NCBI RefSeq assembly: GCF_014651135.1
Contig: NZ_BMWH01000002.1
Coordinates: 372,001 to 436,000 of the forward strand
Direction of reading: 5' to 3'
DNA from: Streptomyces echinoruber
GTDB lineage: Bacteria > Actinomycetota > Actinomycetes > Streptomycetales > Streptomycetaceae
Length of the DNA: 64,000 bases
Under the pieces are notes generated by a model. It did not search any database, was not told where the DNA came from, and saw only the letters and a program-made list of their open reading frames with translations. Made by a program: the position numbers and the translations under genes. Shown here in pieces: positions 55,505 through 64,000 of this stretch. The stretch's first letter is position 1; the number at the start of each line of letters is the position of its first letter.

Positions 55505-55523
55505 ACAGGTTAGGTGCACCTAA
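55505..55523 (-). promoter_or_regulatory. Iron box-like site (DtxR/IdeR/DmdR family)
   Basis: ACAGGTTAGGTGCACCTAA agrees with the actinobacterial iron-box consensus TTAGGTTAGGCTAACCTAA at 14 of 19 positions, and its core TTAGGTGCACCTAA is a perfect palindrome. It sits in an AT-rich promoter-like patch upstream of doxX. A second small palindrome, TTTGGCCAAA (55545-55554), is next to it. Confidence 0.65.
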
Positions 55524-55709
55524 ATAATACTTTCAAGTTCAACATTTGGCCAAAGATGGGCCCGTGTCCGCCCGTGCGCCCGCACCCCCCGCCGCTTCCG
55601 CCGCAGCGCTCCCGCCGGGCACGACGGCATCCAGGGTCGGCTCCCACCGTCATGTGACGGGGTGTCAGTTTCGGCCACCGGCGTCACACGTCGGCCCGAA
55701 CCGCCGCCC

Positions 55710-57356
<1,647 letters not shown>

Positions 57357-57474
57357 GGCCTCGCCCTCCTCCGTCGCCCCGTACGGTACGGAACGACGGG
57401 CGCCGAGGGGAGGTTCGGGCCGCCGGCCGGAGAGCCGGCGGACCGGCGGGCGGCCCGACCGGGCGGCGCGGGGG

Positions 57475-58119
57475 TCAGCAGCCGGCGAGGTAGCCCTGCA
57501 GCGCGGACTTCTCGGCGGAGTCCACGGAGAGGTCGTAGTAGTACTTCACCTGTACCCAGGCGCGCACGTAGGTGCACACGTACGCCGAGCGCGACGGCAC
57601 CCAGGTGGCCGGGTCCTGGTCGCCCTTGGCCTGGTTGACGTTGTCGGTGACGGCCAGGAGCTGGGGGCGGGTGACGTCGTTGGCGAACGCCTGGCGCTGG
57701 GAGGTGGTCCACCGGCTCGCGCCGGAGTCCCAGGCCTCGGCGAGCGGCACCAGGTGGTCGATGTCGACGTCGGTGGGGGAGGTCCAGGTCGCGCCGTCGT
57801 ACGGCGAGTACCAGCTGCCGCTCGTCGGGTAGCAGGAGGAGTCGGTGGTGACGTTCGTGCCGTCCCGCTTGAGGATCCACTCGCGGGTGTTGCAGGCGCC
57901 GCTGATGGTGATCCACGTCGGGAACAGGTCGCGGCTGTAGCCGGTGCGGTTCTCGGCGGCCACCGTGAGCTGGGAGAGGTAGCTGCGGGCGGTGGACGCG
58001 CTGACGGGGGTGGGGAGGGCGGCGGAGGCGGACGGGCCGTCGAACAGCGCCGCGGAGGCTATGAGGCAGGTGAGGGCCGCCAGTGTGCTCAGCCTTCGAC
58101 GCGCGTAGAACTTCGGCAT
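57475..58119 (-). CDS. Secreted HNH nuclease (DUF1524)
   Basis: A 214-residue exported protein. The signal peptide is MPKFYARRRLSTLAALTCLIASAALF with cleavage near SASA-A. The HNH/GmrSD-C-type core is DVDIDHLVPLAEAWDSGA, with later Asn/Lys (VTDNVNQAKGDQDPATWVP). Four Cys outside the core (GACN, SSCY, YVCTY, AGC at the end) could make two disulfides. Probably a non-specific extracellular DNase for nutrient scavenging. Confidence 0.9.
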   Translation of the reverse strand: MPKFYARRRLSTLAALTCLIASAALFDGPSASAALPTPVSASTARSYLSQLTVAAENRTGYSRDLFPTWITISGACNTREWILKRDGTNVTTDSSCYPTSGSWYSPYDGATWTSPTDVDIDHLVPLAEAWDSGASRWTTSQRQAFANDVTRPQLLAVTDNVNQAKGDQDPATWVPSRSAYVCTYVRAWVQVKYYYDLSVDSAEKSALQGYLAGC

Positions 58120-58685
58120 GCGAACTCCCTTGGGGATGGGGGTGACGGGGTGGGGTGACGGGGCCCGGGCGGTGCAGCGTTGGCATGCTCGCGCCGGTGT
58201 GTTGCCGGGAGGTGTGCGCGCGGTAAGACGCTAGTGACGCGTGCATGTCACAACAAGAGGCGTGACGGGACTTTCGGTGGCGGTCCGAGGGGGGTGATTC
58301 GAGGGATGGAGGGGTGGGCGGGGTATCGGCGGCGACCCGGGGGGCTCCGGGTGGGTTCGGGCGGGTTCGGGCGGGTTCGGACGGGTTCGGACGGTCGCGC
58401 ACCACGCGGACTTGAACGACCGGTGAAGGCTTGCCGGATGCGGTGGCGGAATCCCGGACCTATTTTGTACCGTGGAGAAACAAAGTGGTCCCCGCCCGCT
58501 CTCCCTGACCGGCGGGCGGGACCGCTTGTCCCGCCGCCCGTCCCCTCCGGGGCCGCCCCGCGCCCCCTCGCCACGCCCCTCGCCGTGCGGCCCGAGTCCC
58601 CTGCTCGCCCCGCACCCGAAGTCCCGACGTCCCGAGAAGCCCCGAAGCCTCGAAATACCGAAACCCTGGAGCCCTGGAGCTGCCG
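58120..58685. other. 566-bp intergenic region with 10-bp repeats
   Basis: No gene is supported. Four tandem 10-bp units (GCGGGTTCGG type) occupy 58351-58390. An AT-rich island around 58460-58485 (ATTTTGTACC, GAAACAAAG) is the best promoter candidate for the HAD gene to the right. The stretch 58490-58680 is C-rich with no open frame of note. Confidence 0.5.
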
Positions 58686-59345
58686 ATGACGGCCACCACC
58701 GTGCTCACCGCCCGCGCCCTCCTGCTCGACATGGACGGCACCCTGGTCAACTCCGACGCCGCCGTCGAACGCGTCTGGCGCCGCTGGGCCGACCGGCACG
58801 GCCTCGACGGCGACGAGGTCATGAAGGTCGTCCACGGCCGCCAGGGCTACGCCTCCATGGCGCTGCTGCTGCCCGACCGGCCCATGGAGCAGAACCTCGC
58901 CGACAACGCGCGCATGCTCGCCGAGGAGACCGCCGACACGGACGGCGTCGTCGCCATCCCCGGCGCCCCCGAGTTCCTCGCCTCCCTGCGCGGCCTGCCG
59001 CACGCCCTGGTCACCTCCGCCGACATCGGCCTGTCCACCGCCCGCATGGCCGCCGCCGGCCTGCCGCTGCCCGACGTGCGCGTCACCGCCGAGTCCGTCG
59101 GCGCCAGCAAGCCCGACCCCGAGGGCTTCCTCAAGGGCGCCGCGGAACTGGGCGTCGCCCCCGCCGACTGCGTCGCCTTCGAGGACTCCGGCGCCGGCAT
59201 CACCGCCGCCCGCGCCGCCGGCATGCGCGTCGTCGGCGTCGGCCCGCGCGCCGCCCGGCACGCACCGGACGCGCTCGTGACGGACCTGCGGCAGATCCGG
59301 GTGGAGCGCGCCGGGCAGGGGTGGATCCGGCTGCACGTGGGATAG
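58686..59345 (+). CDS. HAD-family phosphatase (phosphosugar type)
   Basis: A 219-residue hydrolase of the beta-phosphoglucomutase/2-deoxyglucose-phosphatase branch. Motif I is LLLDMDGTLVNSD, the C1 cap is alpha-helical (AAVERVWRRWADRHG...), motif II is ALVTSAD, motif III Lys is in GASKPDPEGF, and motif IV is CVAFEDSGAGITAARAAGM. It would dephosphorylate a small sugar phosphate. The gene ends in TAG at the head of a degenerate repeat array. Confidence 0.9.
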   Translation: MTATTVLTARALLLDMDGTLVNSDAAVERVWRRWADRHGLDGDEVMKVVHGRQGYASMALLLPDRPMEQNLADNARMLAEETADTDGVVAIPGAPEFLASLRGLPHALVTSADIGLSTARMAAAGLPLPDVRVTAESVGASKPDPEGFLKGAAELGVAPADCVAFEDSGAGITAARAAGMRVVGVGPRAARHAPDALVTDLRQIRVERAGQGWIRLHVG

Positions 59346-59515
59346 GGGCGGAACCGGGCCGTACGCGGGACAGGGACGGGACCGGGCCGCACACGGAACA
59401 GGGGCGGAGCCAGGCGAGCTGCACGCGGAATGGGGGCGGAACCGGGCGGGCCGCACGCGGAAGTGGGGAATCGGGGCGGAACCGGCTGTGCGCGGGACGG
59501 GAGGCGGCGGGGGAC
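59343..59515. repeat. Degenerate repeat array starting at the HAD stop codon
   Basis: Units begin at the stop TAG (59343), then at CAG 59371 and CAG 59399, an exact 28-bp period; two or three longer diverged units follow to about 59515. The unit contains GGGGCGGAACCGGGCCG. It fills the gap to the convergent peptidoglycan-binding gene. Confidence 0.8.
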
Positions 59516-59522
59516 GCGCCGG

Positions 59523-60695
59523 TCAGGGCTCCTGCGTCTCCGACTCCAGGCGGGCGCGGGTGGCCGGGCCGTACACCCCCGGTTCGTCGCCCTGGACGTT
59601 GCGGGACAGCTGATAGGTGCGGACGGCATTCTCGACCTGGGAACCGAAGACACCGTCGGCCTCGCCGCTGTACAGGTACACCTGGCGCAGGCGGAGCTGT
59701 AGTTCGGTCACCTCGGGACCGGAGTCGCCCCGCCGGAGCACGGGGGGCTCGCTCCGGCGGTCACCGCCGCCGTCGCCGGCGGTGGCCGTGGGGCCGGGAG
59801 TGCCGGTGGTGGCCGTGGGTGCCGGTCCGGTCCGGGTCGGGGAGGCGGTGGACGCCGAGGGCGACGCGGTGGGGGAGGGGCTGGTGCTCGGGGAGGGGGA
59901 CGTGGACGGGGGCGCGGTGGTGCCGGCGGCGGGCGGCACCGGCCTGGCCGGTGTGGCGGGCGGGGCGTCGACGGTCGTGTCGGGCACGCTCGCGCGGATG
60001 TCGTCCGGCAGGGCGTCGTCGTGCGCCGGCGGCCGGTAGGCGAGCAGACCGCCGGCGACCCCGGCCGCCACCAGCGAGGTGACGGCGGCCGCGCCGGCGG
60101 CCACCAGGAGAGTGCGGCGCGGCCGACGGCGCCCGGCACCGGAGACAGGCACGGGTACGGGCACGGCCGGGGACGGCGAGGACGGCGGTACGCCGGAGGA
60201 GTCCTCGGCGACGCGGGAGCCGCCGGAACCGGAGGAGCCGGCGGGGGCGGCGCCGGCGGGGCTCGGACCGACCGTCGGCAGCGGAACGGTCCGCTCACCG
60301 GTTCCGGCGTCCGTGTCGGGGCCGGTGCCGGTGCCGGTGCCGGGGCCGGCGGCAGTGCCGGTACGGGCTCCGGCGCCCGGGTCCGTGCCGGGGCGGGCGC
60401 CGGACGCGGGCTCCGGATCCGGTTCCGTGGGTTCCTCAGGTACCGCAGGCACCGCAGGCACCGCGAGCCCTGCGGGCTCCGCGGTGTCGTGTGTCGCCGC
60501 CGGCTGCCGGACGCCGTCGAGCGCGACGTAGGGCCGTATGCGCAGCGGATCGAAGTCCTCCGCCGCGGCCGCCGCGGCCGTACGGTTCTCCCGGTGGGCC
60601 TCGGAGGCGCGCTCGGCGCAGGCGCACGACGAGGTGTGGTCCGGTGCCCGCGGCGTGCCGCACTCCGGACAGGCGTACCCCTGCGGCTGTTCCAC
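59523..60695 (-). CDS. Zinc-ribbon membrane protein with peptidoglycan-binding domain
   Basis: A 390-residue protein. It begins with a small zinc ribbon (YACPECGTPR...SCACAE, four Cys), then a Pro/Gly/Thr/Glu-rich cytoplasmic linker, a single membrane helix (TLLVAAGAAAVTSLVAAGVAGGLLA), a Ser/Thr/Pro-rich outer stalk and a C-terminal peptidoglycan-binding-1 domain (VLRRGDSGPEVTELQLRLRQVYLYSGEADGVFGSQVENAVRTYQ). It links a cytoplasmic metal site to the wall. GTG 60695 has GGGGGAGGG 9 nt upstream. Partner unknown. Confidence 0.86.
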   Translation of the reverse strand: MEQPQGYACPECGTPRAPDHTSSCACAERASEAHRENRTAAAAAAEDFDPLRIRPYVALDGVRQPAATHDTAEPAGLAVPAVPAVPEEPTEPDPEPASGARPGTDPGAGARTGTAAGPGTGTGTGPDTDAGTGERTVPLPTVGPSPAGAAPAGSSGSGGSRVAEDSSGVPPSSPSPAVPVPVPVSGAGRRRPRRTLLVAAGAAAVTSLVAAGVAGGLLAYRPPAHDDALPDDIRASVPDTTVDAPPATPARPVPPAAGTTAPPSTSPSPSTSPSPTASPSASTASPTRTGPAPTATTGTPGPTATAGDGGGDRRSEPPVLRRGDSGPEVTELQLRLRQVYLYSGEADGVFGSQVENAVRTYQLSRNVQGDEPGVYGPATRARLESETQEP

Positions 60696-60928
60696 GCGTC
60701 CGTTCCCTCCCCCGGTGGCTCCCGGGATTATGCGCATCTTCCGCACAAGTTTTCGCCCACCTCCCCGGAATCGTCGCTTCCGGCGAAAACAAGGCGCCAC
60801 GGCGGGCAGCCGCGCGGCGGAGGAGCCGGCAGGACTCGGTAGGACTCGGCAGGACTCGGGAGGCCGTAACGGGTCACACGGACCACGATGGACAGCGGTA
60901 CCGCAACCCGACACCGCGGGAGGTCGCC

Positions 60929-63022
60929 ATGGCCGGGGAAGTGCAGGGCAGGACGGATCAGCCGATGCGCGCCGGGACCGGCGCCGCCTCCGGCACCGGG
61001 GAGCACGTGCCCCGCAACGTCCTCGTCCCGATCGGCGCCCTGCTGCTCGGGATGCTGCTCGCCGCCCTCGACCAGACGATCGTGTCGACGGCGCTGCCGA
61101 CCATCGTCAGCGACCTCGGCGGCCTGGCGCACCTGTCGTGGGTGGTCACCGCGTACCTGCTGGCCTCGACCGCGGCGACCCCGCTGTGGGGAAAGCTCGG
61201 TGACCAGTACGGACGCAAACGGCTGTTCCAGGCCGCCGTCGCGATCTTCCTGGTGGGGTCGGCGCTGTGCGGGATGGCGCAGAACATGCCCCAGCTGATC
61301 GCCTTCCGCGCGCTGCAGGGCCTGGGCGGCGGCGGGCTGATGGTGCTGTCCATGGCGATCGTCGGCGACCTCGTCCCGCCTCGCGAACGCGGCCGCTACC
61401 AGGGCCTGTTCGGTGCCGTCTTCGGCGCGACCAGCGTGCTGGGGCCGCTGCTGGGCGGGCTGCTCACCGAACACCTGAGCTGGCGCTGGGTGTTCTACGT
61501 CAACCTGCCCGTCGGCGTCGTCGCCCTCGCGGTGATCGCGGGCGCCCTGCGCATCCCGCGCCTGACCACCCGGCACACCATCGACTACCTCGGCACCTTC
61601 CTCATCGCCTCCGTCGCCACCTGCCTCGTCCTGGTCGCCTCCCTCGGCGGCACCACCTGGGCCTGGGACTCGGCGCAGATCATCGGGCTGGCGGTGCTGG
61701 GCGTGGTGCTGGCGGCGGTGTTCACGGCGGTGGAGCGGCGCGCCGCCGAACCCGTCCTGCCGCTGAAGCTGTTCCGCATCCGCACCTTCACCCTGTCGGC
61801 CGTCATCAGCTTCGTCGTCGGCTTCGCGATGTTCGGCGCGTTGACCTACCTGCCGACGTTCCTGCAGGTCGTCCACGGCGTGTCGCCGACCCTGTCCGGC
61901 GTGCACATGCTGCCGATGGTGTTCGGGCTGCTGCTGTCCTCCACCTTCTCCGGGCAGGTCGTCAGCCGCACCGGCCGCTGGAAGGTGTTCCCGGTCACCG
62001 GCACCGCCGTCACCACCGTGGGCCTGCTCCTGCTGCACCAGTTGGACGAGCACAGCTCCACCGCCGGGACGAGCGCCTCCTTCCTCGTCTTCGGCCTCGG
62101 GCTCGGCCTGGTCATGCAGGTGCTGGTCCTCATCGTGCAGAACGCCGTCTCCTACGAGGACCTGGGCGTGGCCACCTCCGGCGCCACCTTCTTCCGCTCC
62201 ATCGGCGCCTCCTTCGGCGTCGCCGTCTTCGGCACCGTCTTCGCCCACCGGCTCAGCGGCGAACTCGCCGACGCCTTCCGGGGCGTACGGCTGCCGGCCG
62301 GGGTGAGCGCCGGCGCGCTCGAGTCGGACCCGCGTGGCATCGCCGCCCTGCCGCCGGCGCTGCGCCCGGCCGCGCTGCACGCCTACTCGACCGCCATCAC
62401 CGACGTCTTCCTCTACGCCGCCCCGGTCGCCGCCGTCGCCTTCCTCCTCGCCTGGTTCCTGAAGGAGGACCGGCTGCGCGGCTCGGTCACGGCCCCCGAC
62501 GGCACGGAGACCTACGCCAGCAACCCGGTCCAGCGGTCCTCCTACGACGAGGTGTGCCGCGCGCTGTCCGTCCTCGGCACCCGGGAGGGACGGCGCGAGG
62601 TCTACCGCCGGATCACCGAACGGGCCGGCTACGACCTGCTGCCCGCCGCGAGCTGGCTGCTGCTGCGCGTCAGGAAGCACGGCTCGGTGGAGCCCGCCGT
62701 CCTCGCCGAGGGCGGCCCGGTGCCCCTCTCCGTCGTCCTGGAGGCCGCCCGCCAGCTGGAGGAACGCCACCTGGCCGAGCGCCGCGGCCTCGACCTCGTC
62801 CCGACCGCCCGGGGCCTGGAGGTCGCCGGGCACCTGGCCCGGGCCCGCGAGGAGTCCCTCGCCGAACTGCTCGGCGACTGGTGGGGCCCCGACCGCCCCA
62901 CCGACCTCGTCCGGCTGGTCGGGGAGCTGACCGCCGAACTGTGCGGCTCGGACCGGGAGCGGCCGCAGGCGAGGGAGCCTCGGGCGAGGGGGCCTCGGGC
63001 GAGGGCGGGCGGGGGCGCCTGA
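60929..63022 (+). CDS. MFS multidrug exporter (DHA2) with C-terminal MarR-like domain
   Basis: A 697-residue protein. Residues 30-525 form a 14-helix exporter: [22 protein letters not shown] (D1), [13 protein letters not shown] (A), [21 protein letters not shown] (B), [25 protein letters not shown] (C). After the last helix about 150 residues follow that read like a MarR winged helix: [67 protein letters not shown]. The extension ends in Arg/Ala-rich repeats. ATG 60929 with GGGAGG upstream. Substrate unknown. Confidence 0.88.
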   Translation: MAGEVQGRTDQPMRAGTGAASGTGEHVPRNVLVPIGALLLGMLLAALDQTIVSTALPTIVSDLGGLAHLSWVVTAYLLASTAATPLWGKLGDQYGRKRLFQAAVAIFLVGSALCGMAQNMPQLIAFRALQGLGGGGLMVLSMAIVGDLVPPRERGRYQGLFGAVFGATSVLGPLLGGLLTEHLSWRWVFYVNLPVGVVALAVIAGALRIPRLTTRHTIDYLGTFLIASVATCLVLVASLGGTTWAWDSAQIIGLAVLGVVLAAVFTAVERRAAEPVLPLKLFRIRTFTLSAVISFVVGFAMFGALTYLPTFLQVVHGVSPTLSGVHMLPMVFGLLLSSTFSGQVVSRTGRWKVFPVTGTAVTTVGLLLLHQLDEHSSTAGTSASFLVFGLGLGLVMQVLVLIVQNAVSYEDLGVATSGATFFRSIGASFGVAVFGTVFAHRLSGELADAFRGVRLPAGVSAGALESDPRGIAALPPALRPAALHAYSTAITDVFLYAAPVAAVAFLLAWFLKEDRLRGSVTAPDGTETYASNPVQRSSYDEVCRALSVLGTREGRREVYRRITERAGYDLLPAASWLLLRVRKHGSVEPAVLAEGGPVPLSVVLEAARQLEERHLAERRGLDLVPTARGLEVAGHLARAREESLAELLGDWWGPDRPTDLVRLVGELTAELCGSDRERPQAREPRARGPRARAGGGA

Positions 63023-63181
63023 ACCCCGGGCTCCTGAACTTCGGGCGCCGGAGTCCCGGACGGTCCGGGCGGCTCGGGTGGCCCGGACGACTCGAATGAC
63101 CCGTATGGTCCAGACGGTCCGTACGGTCCAGACGGTCCGTACGGTCCGGGTGGTCCGTACGGTCCGGGCGGTCCGGGCGGT
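63018..63181. repeat. Stop-anchored duplication and 9/18-bp repeats
   Basis: Two 15-bp units (63018-63032 and 63033-63047) each contain CCTGAAC, the first being the exporter stop. From about 63058 the sequence is a string of 9-bp GGTCCGTAC/GGTCCAGAC-type units up to the stop of the convergent GNAT gene. Confidence 0.85.
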
Positions 63182-63703
63182 TCAGAAGGCTCGGGTGGTC
63201 AGGCTCTTGCCGAACCAGTGCTCCGCGTACGGCGCGTCGTTGTGCGGCGCCGTCTCCGCGTAGCCCAGCCGCGCGTACAGCGCCCGCGCCTCCACCAGGT
63301 CGCTGCGCGTGTCCAGGGCGATCCGCCGGGCACCGAGCGCCCGCGCGGCGTCCTCCGCCGCCCGCACCAGCAGCGCCGCACCGCCCCTGCCGCGCAGCTC
63401 CGGGCGCACGTACACGCGCGTGAGCTCGGCCGTCGCCGCGTCCAGCAGCCGCACCCCCGTCGTGCCGGCCGGCTCGCCGCCGTACCGCGCCACCAGCAGC
63501 CGCCCTCGCGGCGGCGCCAGGTCGGTGCCGGGCTGCGCGGCGATCTCGCGCTCCAGCTCGGCGGGGTCGGTGCGTCTCCCCTCGTACCGCAGGTACCAGC
63601 GGTCGTTGATCTCCGTGCAGTACGCCCGCCAGAGTGCGGTGGCGGCGGGGGAGTCGAGGGCTTCGGGGGCGGTTGACCACGCGGTGGCCGCAGGAGGCGT
63701 CAT
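63182..63703 (-). CDS. GNAT family N-acetyltransferase
   Basis: A 173-residue acetyltransferase. The acetyl-CoA loop is [33 protein letters not shown] (R-G-R-G-G-A), followed by [24 protein letters not shown] and AEHWFGKSL near the end, a pattern common in small-molecule GNATs. Start ATG 63703. Substrate unknown. It is convergent with the MFS exporter across short repeats. Confidence 0.9.
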   Translation of the reverse strand: MTPPAATAWSTAPEALDSPAATALWRAYCTEINDRWYLRYEGRRTDPAELEREIAAQPGTDLAPPRGRLLVARYGGEPAGTTGVRLLDAATAELTRVYVRPELRGRGGAALLVRAAEDAARALGARRIALDTRSDLVEARALYARLGYAETAPHNDAPYAEHWFGKSLTTRAF

Positions 63704-63894
63704 GCGGTCATGGTGGCAGCGGGGGAGACGGTGGCCGCAAGCCGATGACCCGGTGGGCGGCTTGCGGTCCGCCCGTGCGGGCGGGTGCCGTTTGCCGATC
63801 TCCGTCCGGGCAACCCGCATGGCTAACCCGCCCGGCACTCGGGCGGATTGGGCCGAACACCGGCGAGAGACCGGCGAGACACCGGAAGGCATCC

Positions 63895-64000
63895 ATGTCC
63901 ACAGGGCTGATCATCGCTCTGATCGTGATCGTCGCGGCCGTCGTCCTGGTGGCGGCCGCCCTGACACTGCGGGCGCGGCGCGACCCGCACGGCGGCCGGA
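63895..64000 (+). CDS. Small single-helix membrane protein, N-terminal fragment
   Basis: The window ends after 35 codons. The visible part is a membrane helix (LIIALIVIVAAVVLVAAALTL) followed by a basic turn (RARRDPHGGR). This beginning is seen in a common Streptomyces family of N-terminally anchored proteins of unknown function, but the diagnostic part is outside the window. ATG 63895 with GGAAGG 5 nt upstream. Confidence 0.7.
   Translation, partial: MSTGLIIALIVIVAAVVLVAAALTLRARRDPHGGR

Noticed and set aside
63038..63220. Collagen-like Gly-Pro-Tyr/Asp repeat in one plus-strand frame
   Set aside because: No start codon or ribosome site, and the frame runs antisense into the GNAT gene; it follows from the 9-bp DNA repeat.

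Overview
The window is actinobacterial chromosome, almost certainly Streptomyces. Coding sequence is very GC-rich with strong G/C third-position bias, many genes start with GTG, Shine-Dalgarno sites are of the GGAGG type, and the fasR-fabD-fabH-acpP-fabF block has the arrangement known from Streptomyces coelicolor. Several DUF families typical of streptomycetes (DUF3145, DUF3052, DUF4429) are present. No phage genes, insertion sequences or CRISPR arrays were seen; the region reads as conserved core chromosome with a modest accessory component.

Layout. 1-6.35 kb: a minus-strand sugar locus with an ABC importer (permease fragment, ATPase, lipoprotein receptor), a U32-like TIM-barrel protein, a zinc alcohol dehydrogenase and an enolase-superfamily sugar-acid dehydratase. 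6.5-16.3 kb: zinc-ribbon membrane protein, small membrane protein, a MarR regulator divergent from a quinone/enone-type reductase, a degenerate serine hydrolase, an EI24 membrane protein, a disrupted C15-peptidase-like gene, galM, a lipoprotein SGNH hydrolase and DUF3145. 16.3-21.3 kb: the type II fatty-acid synthase operon with its activator fasR. 21.4-31.5 kb: pirin, serine hydrolase, GNAT, a MerR/aldo-keto reductase pair, DUF4429, an alpha/beta hydrolase, a TetR/MFS divergent pair, a small membrane protein and a K+ channel. 31.6-35.8 kb: aceE, DUF3052 and a peroxiredoxin.

35.9-45.3 kb is the most distinctive part, a tellurium-resistance-like (Ter) stress cluster: four TerD-family proteins and a TerC/DUF475 membrane protein, followed by a three-gene biosynthetic unit (TIM-barrel C-C bond lyase; a four-domain phosphoribosyltransferase/TRSP/StiP/PELOTA fusion; HAD phosphatase). 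This matches the nucleoside-like-metabolite pathway predicted for Ter systems from comparative genomics, whose product remains unknown to me.

45.4-64 kb: methyltransferase-like protein, FmdB zinc ribbon, an envelope module (bifunctional PBP with an intact glycosyltransferase but degenerate transpeptidase motifs, translationally coupled to a deacetylase-like protein, then a secreted amidase-6 protein), a coiled-coil membrane protein, tRNA-Val(UAC), DoxX with an iron-box-like site, a PhoD-like phosphatase, a secreted HNH nuclease, a HAD phosphatase, a peptidoglycan-binding zinc-ribbon protein, an MFS exporter with a MarR-like tail, a GNAT protein and the start of a small membrane protein.

A window-wide oddity is that at least nine genes end in short tandem duplications (14-28 bp units) that include the gene's own stop codon, mostly at convergent junctions.
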